Of a stretch of DNA of 64,000 bases, positions 50,907 to 59,993 are shown one piece after another. The translations under genes were made by a program, and so were the position numbers. Below the pieces are notes generated by a model. That model was given only the letters and a program-made list of their open reading frames with translations, ran no database searches and was not told where the DNA came from. The stretch is from PGYT01 sp963675055 (GTDB lineage Bacteria; Bacteroidota; Ignavibacteria; Ignavibacteriales; Melioribacteraceae): contig CAXXJE010000002.1 in NCBI GenBank assembly GCA_963675055.2, forward strand, positions 186,001 to 250,000. Reading direction: 5' to 3'. The first letter of the stretch is position 1. Each line of letters begins with the position of its first letter.

Positions 50907-53900
50907 TTATCTGAGCAAAACCATTTTTTTAACAGTTTTAAACCTTCCAACGGAAACTTTATAAAAATATGTACCGCTGGCAAGATTGTGTCCGTCGAAC
51001 TCCACTGTATAATTCCCCGGAGCCTTAAGCTCATTCACAAGTGTAGCTAGTTCACTTCCGAGCATGTCGTATACCTTGAGACTGACTTTTACCATGTCAT
51101 TTCGAGTAGTCAAACCTCCTCCTGACGAGAAATCTTTAAGATTTCTCACATCACTTTGTTCGTTCGAAATGACACAATAAGGAATAGAATAATTTATTGT
51201 TGTAGTTGGATTAAACGGGTTAGGATAGTTTTGACTTAATGAGAACTCTGTAGGCTGTTCTTCTGCTTCCACCCCTGTTAAACCATTGCTAATCTGTGCT
51301 GTTGTTGAATAGTACTCATAACTTCCATCGGTGTCTATTTGTTTTAACCGATAATGCAAGTTCCCCGCAGGAGTGTCGTTATCAATAAATTCGTAACTCT
51401 TGGAACTATTGCTATTGCCATGTCCTGCTACAAATCCTATTTTCTCCCACACTGATTCCTGACTACTGCCTTCTGTATTCTGTCTTTCTACTTCAAATCC
51501 ATAATTATTCACTTCCGTTACTGTTTGCCATTCCAGCAGAATTTCGTCTCCGTTTTGTGTCGCAGAAAAAGAAGTAAGTTCAACCGGCAGTGCTGAAGCC
51601 TCGCCACTGAGTGGTGTATTGGTAAGAGTAGAATTCAAAGTGCTGAAGCCAAGCATTAATACTTCATTATCCGGTAGTATAGGGTCAATAGTTCCGGTAG
51701 CAGCCGCGGATAAATCACAGGTTAAAAAATAATATTTATCTGTTGTTGCCAGTGAGCTCGACAATCCCGTAAACCATATACAATTGCAATCACCCGGATC
51801 CGTTTCTACGGTTGAACCTAATTGCACATCGTTTCCGGAATCAAACGAATTATCCGAAGACTCCCACAACTTAAAATTACTTGCCCCCGATCGTACGCCG
51901 TTAAGCTGAATCCAAACGCCGTCAAAGATTGCATTCACATCATCCGACTTTAATGCCATACATCCAATTACCTGGTTTGATTGATCAGAAGCCGGGTTGG
52001 TTTCAAATAAGCTGCCGTCGGTGATTATAATAGTATTTGGGAAGGTTTGCCAGCTTAGATACGGGTAACCACCGTTTTTATTTGTATCCTTTGACCAATA
52101 ATTATTTGTTCCGTTTGTTGATTCACCTTCAAAATCCCATGTTGCATCCGTAAAAGTGGATTGGCTTTTCATTTCAGATGTAGTTTTCCCGGTTCCACCA
52201 TTGCTTGTATTCTGACCTGAGACTTCAGTATCCCAGAAACAATTGTTAATCGAACCTTCATAAACATAATTTGCAAATCCACTGCTGCCGGACACACTGC
52301 AATTGCTGTAACAATTCGATATCCCGGCATATAATCCGGTTTGAATAAATCCGCCTGAGCCGTTACCGATTACATTTCCTGCGCTGTAGCAGTTTGTAAC
52401 CGAGCTGTAATAACTGCAATATCCTATTAAGCCTCCTGCACCCCCGCTACTTTCTATACTGCATGAGCAGTAACATTCACTGATAGAGCAATATTCAGTC
52501 TGCCCTACAAGTCCGCCGGTATTACCTGTACCGGTCACGCTTCCTGTTACATAACAATTGGAAATATTCGATGAATGCGCATACCCGATAAGTCCGCCGG
52601 TATTCTGTTTACCTGTAATCCGGAGTTGTGTAACACCTAAATTTTTAATCGTTGCTCCCTGCGTTGCACCAAACACTCCCTGATAGTCAGTACTCCCGCG
52701 ACTTACAAACAAGCCGCCTATTTTATAATTCTGTCCATTGTATGATCCTGTGAATTTCGTTGAACTGTTTCCAATTGCTGTAAAGCCCTCCGCATCACCG
52801 CCATCTCCGTCATCCCAGTTTGACGTTGACGATGCATCAATATCTACAGTCTGTGTGAAATACTTATCCCAACAAGATGAGTTTTCAGAAAGAAACTGTA
52901 AATCGCTAAGTGTTGATATTTGATAAGGATCCAATTCAGTCCCGGATCCGTTAAAATTACTTGTTGTGAAACTAACCTGATCCCCATAAGCAGTTCCGTT
53001 AGCGTTGACAGCATATGCACGCACGTAATAAGTTGTACCCGGCAATAATCCTGTAATGGATGAGGTAAATGTTCCCGTAGAGGAAGCAGCTCCCTCATCA
53101 GTTTTACTGTCACTAACTGTCGGCGTACCTGTTGTATTCCAGCATACTCCATACCCAGTCGAATCAGGTTCACCGAGATCCGTAATATTGCCTTGTCCGG
53201 TAGCGACATTGCCGTATATATCAGTCACTTCAAGCGTGGTTACTTCGGGCGAATAGTAAGTTGTAAAACTAACCTCGTTACCATAACAAGTTAGTCCGGA
53301 ACTGCTTTTTGTATATGCCCGAACATAATAAGTTATCCCCGACGATAATCCTGTTATCGATGATGTGAATGCTCCCACAGATGAAGCGGCGCCCTCATCT
53401 GTTTTGCTGTCACTTACTGTTGGAGTGCCTGTTGTATTCCAGCATACTCCATGCTCGGACGGATTAGGGATTCCGAGTACAGTAATATCACCATTACCGG
53501 TAGCTGTTGAACCCGTAATATTTGTAACTGCCTGAGTTGTAATTGTCGAAATTTCCTCGGATTGAAGAGTAGTAAAACTAACTTCATCTCCGTAACCTGT
53601 AAGTCCTGTTCCACCGGTGGCATAGGCTCTTACATAATAAGTTGTGGAAGATGACAATCCCGTTATAGATGATGTAAACGCTCCCGTTGCGGCAACAGAT
53701 CCTTCGTCAGTTTTACTATCGTCTGTAGTGGGTGTGCCTGTTGTATTCCAGCATACACCATGTCCTGTCGGATTAGGAATTCCAAGTTCAGTTACATTAC
53801 CGTTTCCAGTTGCTGTTGAACTTGTAATGTCAGTAACTGATTGAGTTGACACTGTTGAAACTAATTTATTGTCGAATCCCTGCCATACCAAAAAAGGGCA

Positions 53901-54869
53901 ACCGTTATTTTGATCACCGGTTTCATTAATTCCCCAGTAATTATCCGACCCGTTAACGGTTTCATCCATATAATCCCAGCCGGCATCAACATAAATCGAA
54001 TGAGATTTCATTTCCGATGTAGTTTTCCCGGTTCCACCTGCGCTTGTTGACTGGCCTGAGACTTCTGTATCCCAGAAACAATTGTTAATCGCACCCCCAT
54101 AAACATAATCAGCAAATCCGCTGCTGTTGCCGGACACTTCACAACTGCTGTAACAATTCGATATCGTGGCATACAAACCGGTTTGAATAAATCCGCCTGA
54201 ACCGTTACCGGCTACACTACCTGAGCTGTAACTGTTTGACACAGAACTGTAGTAACTGCAATATCCAATAAAACCTCCAACTCCGGATGCGCAGGACACA
54301 CTGCAATCGGTAAAACAATTACCAATAGTTGCATATTCACACCAACCCACAAAACCACCTGTACTACCGGTTCCGCTAATACTTCCGGACACATAACAAT
54401 TCAAAATATTCGAAGAATGTGCATATCCTATGAGTCCACCGTTATTCTGATTACCGGTGATTTGCACACCTGTAACACCTAAATTCTTAACCGTTGCGCC
54501 TTGAGTAGCACCGAACATTCCCTGGTAATCGGCAACGCGGTTGATGTACAAACCGTTAATACCATAATTCTGTCCATCATATGAACCGGAAAATTTTGAA
54601 GTGCTGTTTCCGATAACCGTCCAGCCTTCAGCATCCCCGCCGTCTCCGTCATCCCAGGTTGACGTAGACGATGCATCAATGTCTGCTGTCTGAACAAAGT
54701 AACCTGCCCATGTGGAGCTGTTAGCTGAAATCCAGTAAAGGTTTTCAAGTGTTGCTATCTGATAAGGATCCGCTTCAGTTCCGCTCCCCGATGGTGCAGT
54801 AGCCGTTTGTGCATTAATGCCTGAAACGCCTATTAACAGAAAAAAAAGAATTAGTAAATTATTTTTCAT
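50907..54869 (-). CDS. GLUG/Fn3-like T9SS-sorted adhesin-like protein with palindrome insert in its sorting domain
   Basis: A 1320-residue secreted protein. After a signal peptide (1-20) come a GLUG block (about 25-330; motif GGLIGYAHSSNILNCYV), three Fn3-like repeats of about 95-100 residues sharing GVCWNTTGTPT (about 338-635), a second GLUG block (about 640-960) closely similar to the first, a beta domain, and a T9SS tail domain beginning LPVELTSFSA. The sorting domain (from about 1213) has QNYPNPFNPTTTINYSIP, then an insert of about 26-30 residues encoded by the palindromic element at 51096-51173, then VSLKVYDMLG. The frame is intact. Its start overlaps the receiver gene stop (ATGA). An adhesive or structural surface role is inferred from GLUG repeats. 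Confidence 0.9.
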   Translation of the reverse strand: MKNNLLILFFLLIGVSGINAQTATAPSGSGTEADPYQIATLENLYWISANSSTWAGYFVQTADIDASSTSTWDDGDGGDAEGWTVIGNSTSKFSGSYDGQNYGINGLYINRVADYQGMFGATQGATVKNLGVTGVQITGNQNNGGLIGYAHSSNILNCYVSGSISGTGSTGGFVGWCEYATIGNCFTDCSVSCASGVGGFIGYCSYYSSVSNSYSSGSVAGNGSGGFIQTGLYATISNCYSSCEVSGNSSGFADYVYGGAINNCFWDTEVSGQSTSAGGTGKTTSEMKSHSIYVDAGWDYMDETVNGSDNYWGINETGDQNNGCPFLVWQGFDNKLVSTVSTQSVTDITSSTATGNGNVTELGIPNPTGHGVCWNTTGTPTTDDSKTDEGSVAATGAFTSSITGLSSSTTYYVRAYATGGTGLTGYGDEVSFTTLQSEEISTITTQAVTNITGSTATGNGDITVLGIPNPSEHGVCWNTTGTPTVSDSKTDEGAASSVGAFTSSITGLSSGITYYVRAYTKSSSGLTCYGNEVSFTTYYSPEVTTLEVTDIYGNVATGQGNITDLGEPDSTGYGVCWNTTGTPTVSDSKTDEGAASSTGTFTSSITGLLPGTTYYVRAYAVNANGTAYGDQVSFTTSNFNGSGTELDPYQISTLSDLQFLSENSSCWDKYFTQTVDIDASSTSNWDDGDGGDAEGFTAIGNSSTKFTGSYNGQNYKIGGLFVSRGSTDYQGVFGATQGATIKNLGVTQLRITGKQNTGGLIGYAHSSNISNCYVTGSVTGTGNTGGLVGQTEYCSISECYCSCSIESSGGAGGLIGYCSYYSSVTNCYSAGNVIGNGSGGFIQTGLYAGISNCYSNCSVSGSSGFANYVYEGSINNCFWDTEVSGQNTSNGGTGKTTSEMKSQSTFTDATWDFEGESTNGTNNYWSKDTNKNGGYPYLSWQTFPNTIIITDGSLFETNPASDQSNQVIGCMALKSDDVNAIFDGVWIQLNGVRSGASNFKLWESSDNSFDSGNDVQLGSTVETDPGDCNCIWFTGLSSSLATTDKYYFLTCDLSAAATGTIDPILPDNEVLMLGFSTLNSTLTNTPLSGEASALPVELTSFSATQNGDEILLEWQTVTEVNNYGFEVERQNTEGSSQESVWEKIGFVAGHGNSNSSKSYEFIDNDTPAGNLHYRLKQIDTDGSYEYYSTTAQISNGLTGVEAEEQPTEFSLSQNYPNPFNPTTTINYSIPYCVISNEQSDVRNLKDFSSGGGLTTRNDMVKVSLKVYDMLGSELATLVNELKAPGNYTVEFDGHNLASGTYFYKVSVGRFKTVKKMVLLR
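51096..51173. repeat. Palindromic element inside a T9SS sorting domain, copy 1
   Basis: A 78-bp element bounded by GTCATTTCGA and TCGAAATGAC, with an inner palindrome of arms GAGAAATCTT and AAGATTTCTC. It is in frame in the adhesin gene and encodes a loop rich in Ser, Asn and Arg (VRNLKDFSS). It is related to copies at 59523-59603 and 61541-61621, but more diverged in the loop. Confidence 0.9.
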
Positions 54870-55240
54870 CTTTTGATCTCAGAATTGTTTACAATTTTAT
54901 TTATGTTGAATAGATTTTCCTTTTCCAGAAAACCGGATACTCCCAACTCAAGAGCTTTTTTCTTGTATAGATTGTCAGTGTAATCCGTAACGATCAGGAT
55001 TTTCGCATCCGGGTAAGCTTTAAGCAGCTTTTCTGTCGCTTCAAAACCGCTGCATACTTTCAATTGAATATCCATAATCACCCAGTCGGGTTGGAAATAC
55101 TTGTATGCTACTGTTACATTTACACCATCTTCCAATTCTTCTACCTGATCACCTTCGTTGCATACTTCCTCACGAATCATCTTACGGAATTTTTCGTTGT
55201 CGTCTACAATCAGGTATTTCATAACAATTCCCGGGACCAC
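54866..55240 (-). CDS. Receiver-only response regulator coupled to the GLUG adhesin
   Basis: A single CheY-like receiver of 124 residues (118 if it starts at Met7, MKYLIVDD, which has a GGGA ribosome site). Acidic residues lie in IVDDNEKF, and the phospho-acceptor Asp is in VIMDIQLKVCSG (about residue 56). There is no output domain. Its stop codon overlaps the start of the 1320-residue secreted adhesin (ATGA), so the two are translationally coupled. It lies 148 bases behind a histidine kinase and LuxR-type regulator. It may be phosphorylated by that kinase; the output partner is unknown. A paralogue in the same arrangement lies at 62839-63195. Confidence 0.85.
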   Translation of the reverse strand: MVPGIVMKYLIVDDNEKFRKMIREEVCNEGDQVEELEDGVNVTVAYKYFQPDWVIMDIQLKVCSGFEATEKLLKAYPDAKILIVTDYTDNLYKKKALELGVSGFLEKENLFNINKIVNNSEIKR

Positions 55241-55388
55241 ATGGTGGATGTGAAGATGTTTTTGTCTTATGCTAATTTGGAGAAGAAAGGGATAAAAGTA
55301 ACGAGTATGAACACACTTTCTTGCGTGCGTTAACGCACTTTTTGAAGATGAATTTTTAATAAGTTGGAATGGAACTGATTATATTAAA

Positions 55389-56054
55389 TCATGACAGAAG
55401 CCCGAGTTCATCTTTATGCTTAATAGCATATTTCAATAATTGCTTAGCTGATTCGAGGTTAAGTTTATCTGCCATTAATCCTTTATTGTTTTCAACTGTT
55501 CTTTTGGATATGAAAAGCTCCTCTGCTATTTCATCATTGGTTTTCAGATCGGCAATTAGTTTTAGCATTTTTCTCTGCGTTTCCGTCAGGTCTGCAAGCA
55601 GTGTTTCGGTCTTTTCGCCTGAAGTTTTTAACTTTGATTTCATCACAAGTAATCCGGATAAAGACGGACTTATGTAAATTCGTCCTTCCGAGACCGCTCT
55701 AACAGCATTTATTATATCATTAACCGCGTCGTCTTTTAGAACGTATCCTTTTACACCATGATCAATTGCATCGAAAAATACCTGCTGGCTTTGAATCATA
55801 GTTAAAAGAATTATATTAGTTTGAATGTCTTCGGCTTCAATTTGCTTTAACACTTCAAGTCCGGTAAGCTCTGGCATTTGAATATCCAGAACAGCTATCG
55901 AAGGCTTGAGCTGCCTGATAAGGTCCACTGCCTCTTTACCGTTAGCCGCCTCACCGATAACCTTAATATCATCTTGTTCATTAAGTTCATATTTTACACC
56001 CGAACGAAACAGCGGATGATCATCTGCTAATACTATTGTTATTTCCTTTTCCAT
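55389..56054 (-). CDS. NarL/FixJ-family response regulator (LuxR-type HTH)
   Basis: A 221-residue two-domain regulator. The receiver has VLADDHPLFRSG and phospho-acceptor Asp in SIAVLDIQMPELTG (about 56), with the conserved Lys in GYVLKDDA. The C-terminal LuxR HTH includes NDEIAEELFISKRTVENNKG (about 170-190). It should bind DNA on phosphorylation by the kinase encoded 28 bases upstream. Target genes probably include the receiver-adhesin pair just downstream, but no operator was identified. Confidence 0.92.
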   Translation of the reverse strand: MEKEITIVLADDHPLFRSGVKYELNEQDDIKVIGEAANGKEAVDLIRQLKPSIAVLDIQMPELTGLEVLKQIEAEDIQTNIILLTMIQSQQVFFDAIDHGVKGYVLKDDAVNDIINAVRAVSEGRIYISPSLSGLLVMKSKLKTSGEKTETLLADLTETQRKMLKLIADLKTNDEIAEELFISKRTVENNKGLMADKLNLESAKQLLKYAIKHKDELGLLS

Positions 56055-56082
56055 AATCCGGATAACCAGTTACTATTTGTAA

Positions 56083-59000
56083 TTACAAATTTACTTTTAA
56101 TGCTATTTCCGTTCCACCCTGTTTTCGATTAGTCATCTTCAAATCTCCGCCGAGAATTCTCGCCCTCTCATGCATAGTCGACATACCGAATCCGGTTCTT
56201 TTCGATTTGGAAACAATCGAATTATGCTCGTTTAATCCCTTCCCGTTATCGCTTATGTTCAAATCAATGGAATTCACCGACCTGCATATAGTTAGTTCTG
56301 CTTTGGAAGCTTCGGAATGTTTTATAATATTGTTCACCGCTTCCTGAATTATTCGGAAAAAGTTTATTTCATTTTCACCCGACAAACACCCATCGATATT
56401 TTCGGAAGAATACTTAAATTCGATTTCGGATGAACATGCTACCTTGTCAATCATTTCCTCTATAGCGGTTGTAAGTCCAAGATGATCAAGATGCTGCGGT
56501 CGTAAATTTTGAGATATAGCTCTGATTTCCTGAAGTGTTTCTCCTGCTATATCAACTGCATCGCGGAACTTATAAATAAATTCATCATCCTTGCCGGACC
56601 TCTTTAATCCGGAATGCAATTTATTTTTAATTAACAGCACGCTCTGACCAATGCTGTCATGCAACTCCGATGCAACCCTTTGCCTTTCCTTCTCCTGCGA
56701 TTCAATAAGTCTTCGAGAAAATTCCTGCTGCTTTAATTTTTCCCGGTTAATTAAATATATTTTTCTTCTAATTGCATAAACTATTATGCCCACCACAGAA
56801 ATTGAAAGAATCAAAGTAAACCACCATGTTTGCCAGAAGGGAGGCAGAATTGTAAGAGTAATCGATGCCCCCTGCTCATTCCAGTGATCATCTGAGTTTG
56901 AACCTTTCACACGGAATACATACTCACCGGGGTCAAGATTTGTGAATGTTGCCTCCGTTGAATAACCGTTATTAATCCAGTCGCTGTTTAATCCCTCCAG
57001 TTTATACGCGAATTTGTTTTTATGGGGCGCTGAAAAATCCAGTGCGGCAAATTTGAATGTTATTACATTATCGGAACCGGCAAGTATAATGTGGTCGGTT
57101 TCCCAGATCGGCTTTTCTAAAGGTGAATTCTCCGAACTGAATGAGACCGACTTTTTAATAATCTGAAAATCCGTTACGACTATCTGCGGGGCAATATAGT
57201 TCTCCTTGATATAGCTGGGATAAAAATGGTTGAATCCATTAATTCCTCCGAAGTACATTTCACCATCCTCAGTCCTGAAGTATTCGTTCCTGTTAAACTC
57301 ATTTGACTGAAGTCCGTCATTCACATCATAATTTCTAAAGGTCTGCGTAACCGGGTTAAACCGGGAGATACCTTTATTAGTACTCATCCACAAATTACCA
57401 TGATCATCAGGGATTATCCCGTAAACCACATTGTTAGGAAGTCCTTCATCAGTAGTAAAATGTTCAAATGTTCCTGATGTTTTATCAAGCCTGTTTAACC
57501 CGCCTCCCTCTGTACCAATCCATAAAATACTGTCCGGATAATTCGGATCTTCTGCGATCGAAAGCACAAAATCATTATTTATACTGGATTCATTGGATTG
57601 ATTAAACTGATAGTAACTAACTCCACTCGTTTCAGTATTCAGTCGAACAAGACCGAGTGTAGGTGTACCAAGCCAGAATATATCTTCTTTGTCCCGATAA
57701 ACAGCAGTTATATCCTGATAACCTGATTTGTTAACTGCAAATTTATCTGTCTCGTCACCGGGATAAATCCTGAAATGTTCAAATGACTTTTTTTCTCTGT
57801 TAAGTCTGTCTACTCCGCCTACAGTTGTTACCCAAACGTCATCTTGCCGGTCAATAAAAACTTTATCGATATAGCGCATCCTGTTTCTCAATCCAATCCG
57901 GCTTGTCGGAAACGACTTTACTGACTGTAAATCAGGGGAGAACTGAAACAATCCCTGGTAACTTGTGGATATCCAGTAATAGCCCTTGCTGTCCCGGGCA
58001 ATGGACGGGAATGACATTCCCTTGCTGTTATTATTAATTTTTACAGATTGGATTTCCCTTAGTTTTTTAAAAATCCCGTGATAAAAATCATTTATAAAAC
58101 TGCCCGGCTCAGTGTTAAACTTTAAGTTACGGGGATTGATTTTAACAAGTCCGTAACCACATGTACCAATCCAGACAATACCGGAATGATCCACACAAAA
58201 CGCACTGGTGAAATTCCAGTAATTGTCCTTTAGTATAAATTCATAACCGCCGGTTTCGGTGTTAAAAAGCACCAAGCTGTTCTCGAAGTGAAGCCAAAGT
58301 CTTCCGTCACCTGCCGGGGCAATGTTTATTAATTTATGAATATCTGCCTCTCGCTTTATAATTGGGAAGCCTGACAATTCTCTCGATACAGGATTGTAAT
58401 TGAATAATCCCGAATACTTCGCCACCCAGAAAGAGCCATCTTCTTTTTGTAAAATATCGTTTGTATGATTACGTCTGTACTTTATATCAAGTTGTTCGGA
58501 TTCGAGCTTATTCTCAAAAACATTCTTATCGCGATCGAATCTGTCCAATCCGCCGAAGGTAGACGCGATCCATAAAACTCCGGTGGAATCCTCATATAGT
58601 TTATTAATAGAGTTGTCCCCGAAATAATCCAATGAGAAGTTTTCAAACGGATAACGAATGATTTTATTCCCGGATTGATCGATGTAATCCACATGCCCTT
58701 TATTGGAACCGATCCAGACTCCATTTTTGGTATTACAAAAAATGGCTTTAACAAAATTATCGCTGATTGAATTGGTATCATTTTCATTATGTAAGAATCT
58801 TGTGAAATTGTCTTTATCATGGTTATACCTGTTGACTCCGCCGCCTAATGTTCCTACCCAAAGATTTCCTGAAATATCTTCAGTGATATAACTCACATTA
58901 TTATTTGAAAGGGTAGTGGAATCGTGAGAGTTGTTTCGATATATACGAAATCCATAACCGTCGTATCTGTTGAGTCCGTCCTTAGTGCCAATCCAGATGA

Positions 59001-59184
59001 ATCCCCTGCTGTCCTGGAAAATCGAATAAATATAATTCTGCGAAAGCCCGTCTTCAACAGTCAGATTTTCAATTCTATCGGAATTAATATGTGCAGAAAC
59101 GATACCGCTGAAAAAAACAATAACGGAAAAAAGGATTGTATTAACTCTAACTGATATTATGTTGTTTTTAGCGATTTGATACAC
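56083..59184 (-). CDS. Two-component sensor kinase with reg_prop propeller, Y_Y_Y and HisKA_3 domains
   Basis: A 1033-residue membrane sensor. A signal peptide or first helix spans about 15-30. Residues about 35-690 hold reg_prop beta-propeller repeats (WIGTKDGLNRYDGYGFRIYR; WVGTLGGGVNRYNHDKDNF). A Y_Y_Y domain lies at about 710-775 (FAYKLEGLNSDWINNGYST). One helix (about 785-803) precedes a HisKA_3 domain with phospho-accepting His in ASELHDSIGQS (about 840), and a HATPase with EAVNNIIKHSEA and SDNGKGL. In Bacteroidota these two-propeller sensors detect carbohydrate ligands in the periplasm. It is paired with the LuxR-type regulator just downstream, and its ligand is unknown. Confidence 0.93.
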   Translation of the reverse strand: MYQIAKNNIISVRVNTILFSVIVFFSGIVSAHINSDRIENLTVEDGLSQNYIYSIFQDSRGFIWIGTKDGLNRYDGYGFRIYRNNSHDSTTLSNNNVSYITEDISGNLWVGTLGGGVNRYNHDKDNFTRFLHNENDTNSISDNFVKAIFCNTKNGVWIGSNKGHVDYIDQSGNKIIRYPFENFSLDYFGDNSINKLYEDSTGVLWIASTFGGLDRFDRDKNVFENKLESEQLDIKYRRNHTNDILQKEDGSFWVAKYSGLFNYNPVSRELSGFPIIKREADIHKLINIAPAGDGRLWLHFENSLVLFNTETGGYEFILKDNYWNFTSAFCVDHSGIVWIGTCGYGLVKINPRNLKFNTEPGSFINDFYHGIFKKLREIQSVKINNNSKGMSFPSIARDSKGYYWISTSYQGLFQFSPDLQSVKSFPTSRIGLRNRMRYIDKVFIDRQDDVWVTTVGGVDRLNREKKSFEHFRIYPGDETDKFAVNKSGYQDITAVYRDKEDIFWLGTPTLGLVRLNTETSGVSYYQFNQSNESSINNDFVLSIAEDPNYPDSILWIGTEGGGLNRLDKTSGTFEHFTTDEGLPNNVVYGIIPDDHGNLWMSTNKGISRFNPVTQTFRNYDVNDGLQSNEFNRNEYFRTEDGEMYFGGINGFNHFYPSYIKENYIAPQIVVTDFQIIKKSVSFSSENSPLEKPIWETDHIILAGSDNVITFKFAALDFSAPHKNKFAYKLEGLNSDWINNGYSTEATFTNLDPGEYVFRVKGSNSDDHWNEQGASITLTILPPFWQTWWFTLILSISVVGIIVYAIRRKIYLINREKLKQQEFSRRLIESQEKERQRVASELHDSIGQSVLLIKNKLHSGLKRSGKDDEFIYKFRDAVDIAGETLQEIRAISQNLRPQHLDHLGLTTAIEEMIDKVACSSEIEFKYSSENIDGCLSGENEINFFRIIQEAVNNIIKHSEASKAELTICRSVNSIDLNISDNGKGLNEHNSIVSKSKRTGFGMSTMHERARILGGDLKMTNRKQGGTEIALKVNL

Positions 59185-59272
59185 TCAAATTGTTTGCAAT
59201 AATAAAGCAACAAATTGAGATAAGCAAGTCCGTTATTATTTGGATTACATATCTGTTATTCAGTGGATAAAA

Positions 59273-59309
59273 TATAAGAGGGAACAGCAATATTACCATT
59301 CCCCTTATA
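59273..59309 (-). terminator. Terminator after the first orphan sorting domain
   Basis: An imperfect stem TATAAGAGGGA / TTCCCCTTATA with a wobble and one mismatch. On the minus strand it is followed by TATTTTAT-like sequence. It lies 21 bases after the stop at 59330, so the fragment still carries its native 3' end. Confidence 0.45.
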
Positions 59310-59522
59310 AGTACATTCCCGGCTAAAATTTACTTTACCAGCATCATGACCTTTGTATCAATGATCCGGCTGCCGGCTGTGAGTCTGTATATATATGTAC
59401 CACTTGTGAGACTACTGCCATTGCAGTACACTTCATAATTGCCCGGCTCTTTATTCTCGTTTACAAGTACAGCCACCTCCCGTCCGAGCATGTCATAGAT
59501 TTTTAGACAAATGCCAATCATG

Positions 59523-59603
59523 TCATTTCGACGAGTTGGGCTCGTGCCCGACGAGGAGAAATCTTTAAGATTTCTCACTTCACTCCGTTCGTTCGAAATG
59601 ACA
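59523..59603. repeat. Palindromic element, copy 2
   Basis: 81 bp bounded by GTCATTTCGA and TCGAAATGAC with the inner palindrome GAGAAATCTT/AAGATTTCTC. It differs from copy 3 at one position by eye. It lies in the same sorting-domain loop and the same frame as copy 1. Confidence 0.9.
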
Positions 59604-59647
59604 CTATAAGGTATGGAATATTGAATAGTTGTTGTCGGGTTAAACGC

Positions 59648-59666
59648 CTGCCTGCCGCAGGCAGGG
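59648..59666. repeat. 19-bp palindrome CCTGCCTGC-C-GCAGGCAGG
   Basis: Perfect 9-bp arms with one central C. It sits where the sorting domain should read YPNP. An identical copy lies at 61666-61684. Confidence 0.9.
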
Positions 59667-59993
59667 ATTCGAATAAATCTAAAGCAGTTTGTTACTCACT
59701 CATTATGAAATCTTACCAAATTACTTTTGGAATTGAAAGTTAATTTATGCGGACACAAAAGACTTTTCGATCATAGATAAATCAATAGTTACAGATAATT
59801 TAATTCCGGAAGGAATAACCAATTGTCGACTTGAATCCGGTTAAATTAAAACACTTTACTTATGCAAAACGAAAAATTTGGGTTATAAAAATTCTTTTTC
59901 CTAATTTTAGTTTATATTATAATAGTGTCTGATTATACGATAATCTTATTTTAACAAATTTTATCGAACCATTAAAACCCAAGGGAGATAGGC

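Larger units (their letters stand above)
59330..59696 (-). pseudogene. Orphan T9SS sorting domain fragment A
   Basis: The 3' end of a T9SS-sorted gene with no upstream body. The frame is open from about 59696 to the stop at 59330. It encodes FNPTTTIQYSIP, a palindrome-encoded loop (VRNLKDFSSSGTSPT), and the rest of the sorting domain (YDMLGREVAV to KVMMLVK). The normal YPNP is replaced by the short palindrome at 59648-59666, with no start codon and an in-frame stop before it. It is probably a remnant of a deleted or recombined gene, or a donor cassette. It lies between the sensor kinase and the FadL-type gene. Confidence 0.7.
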
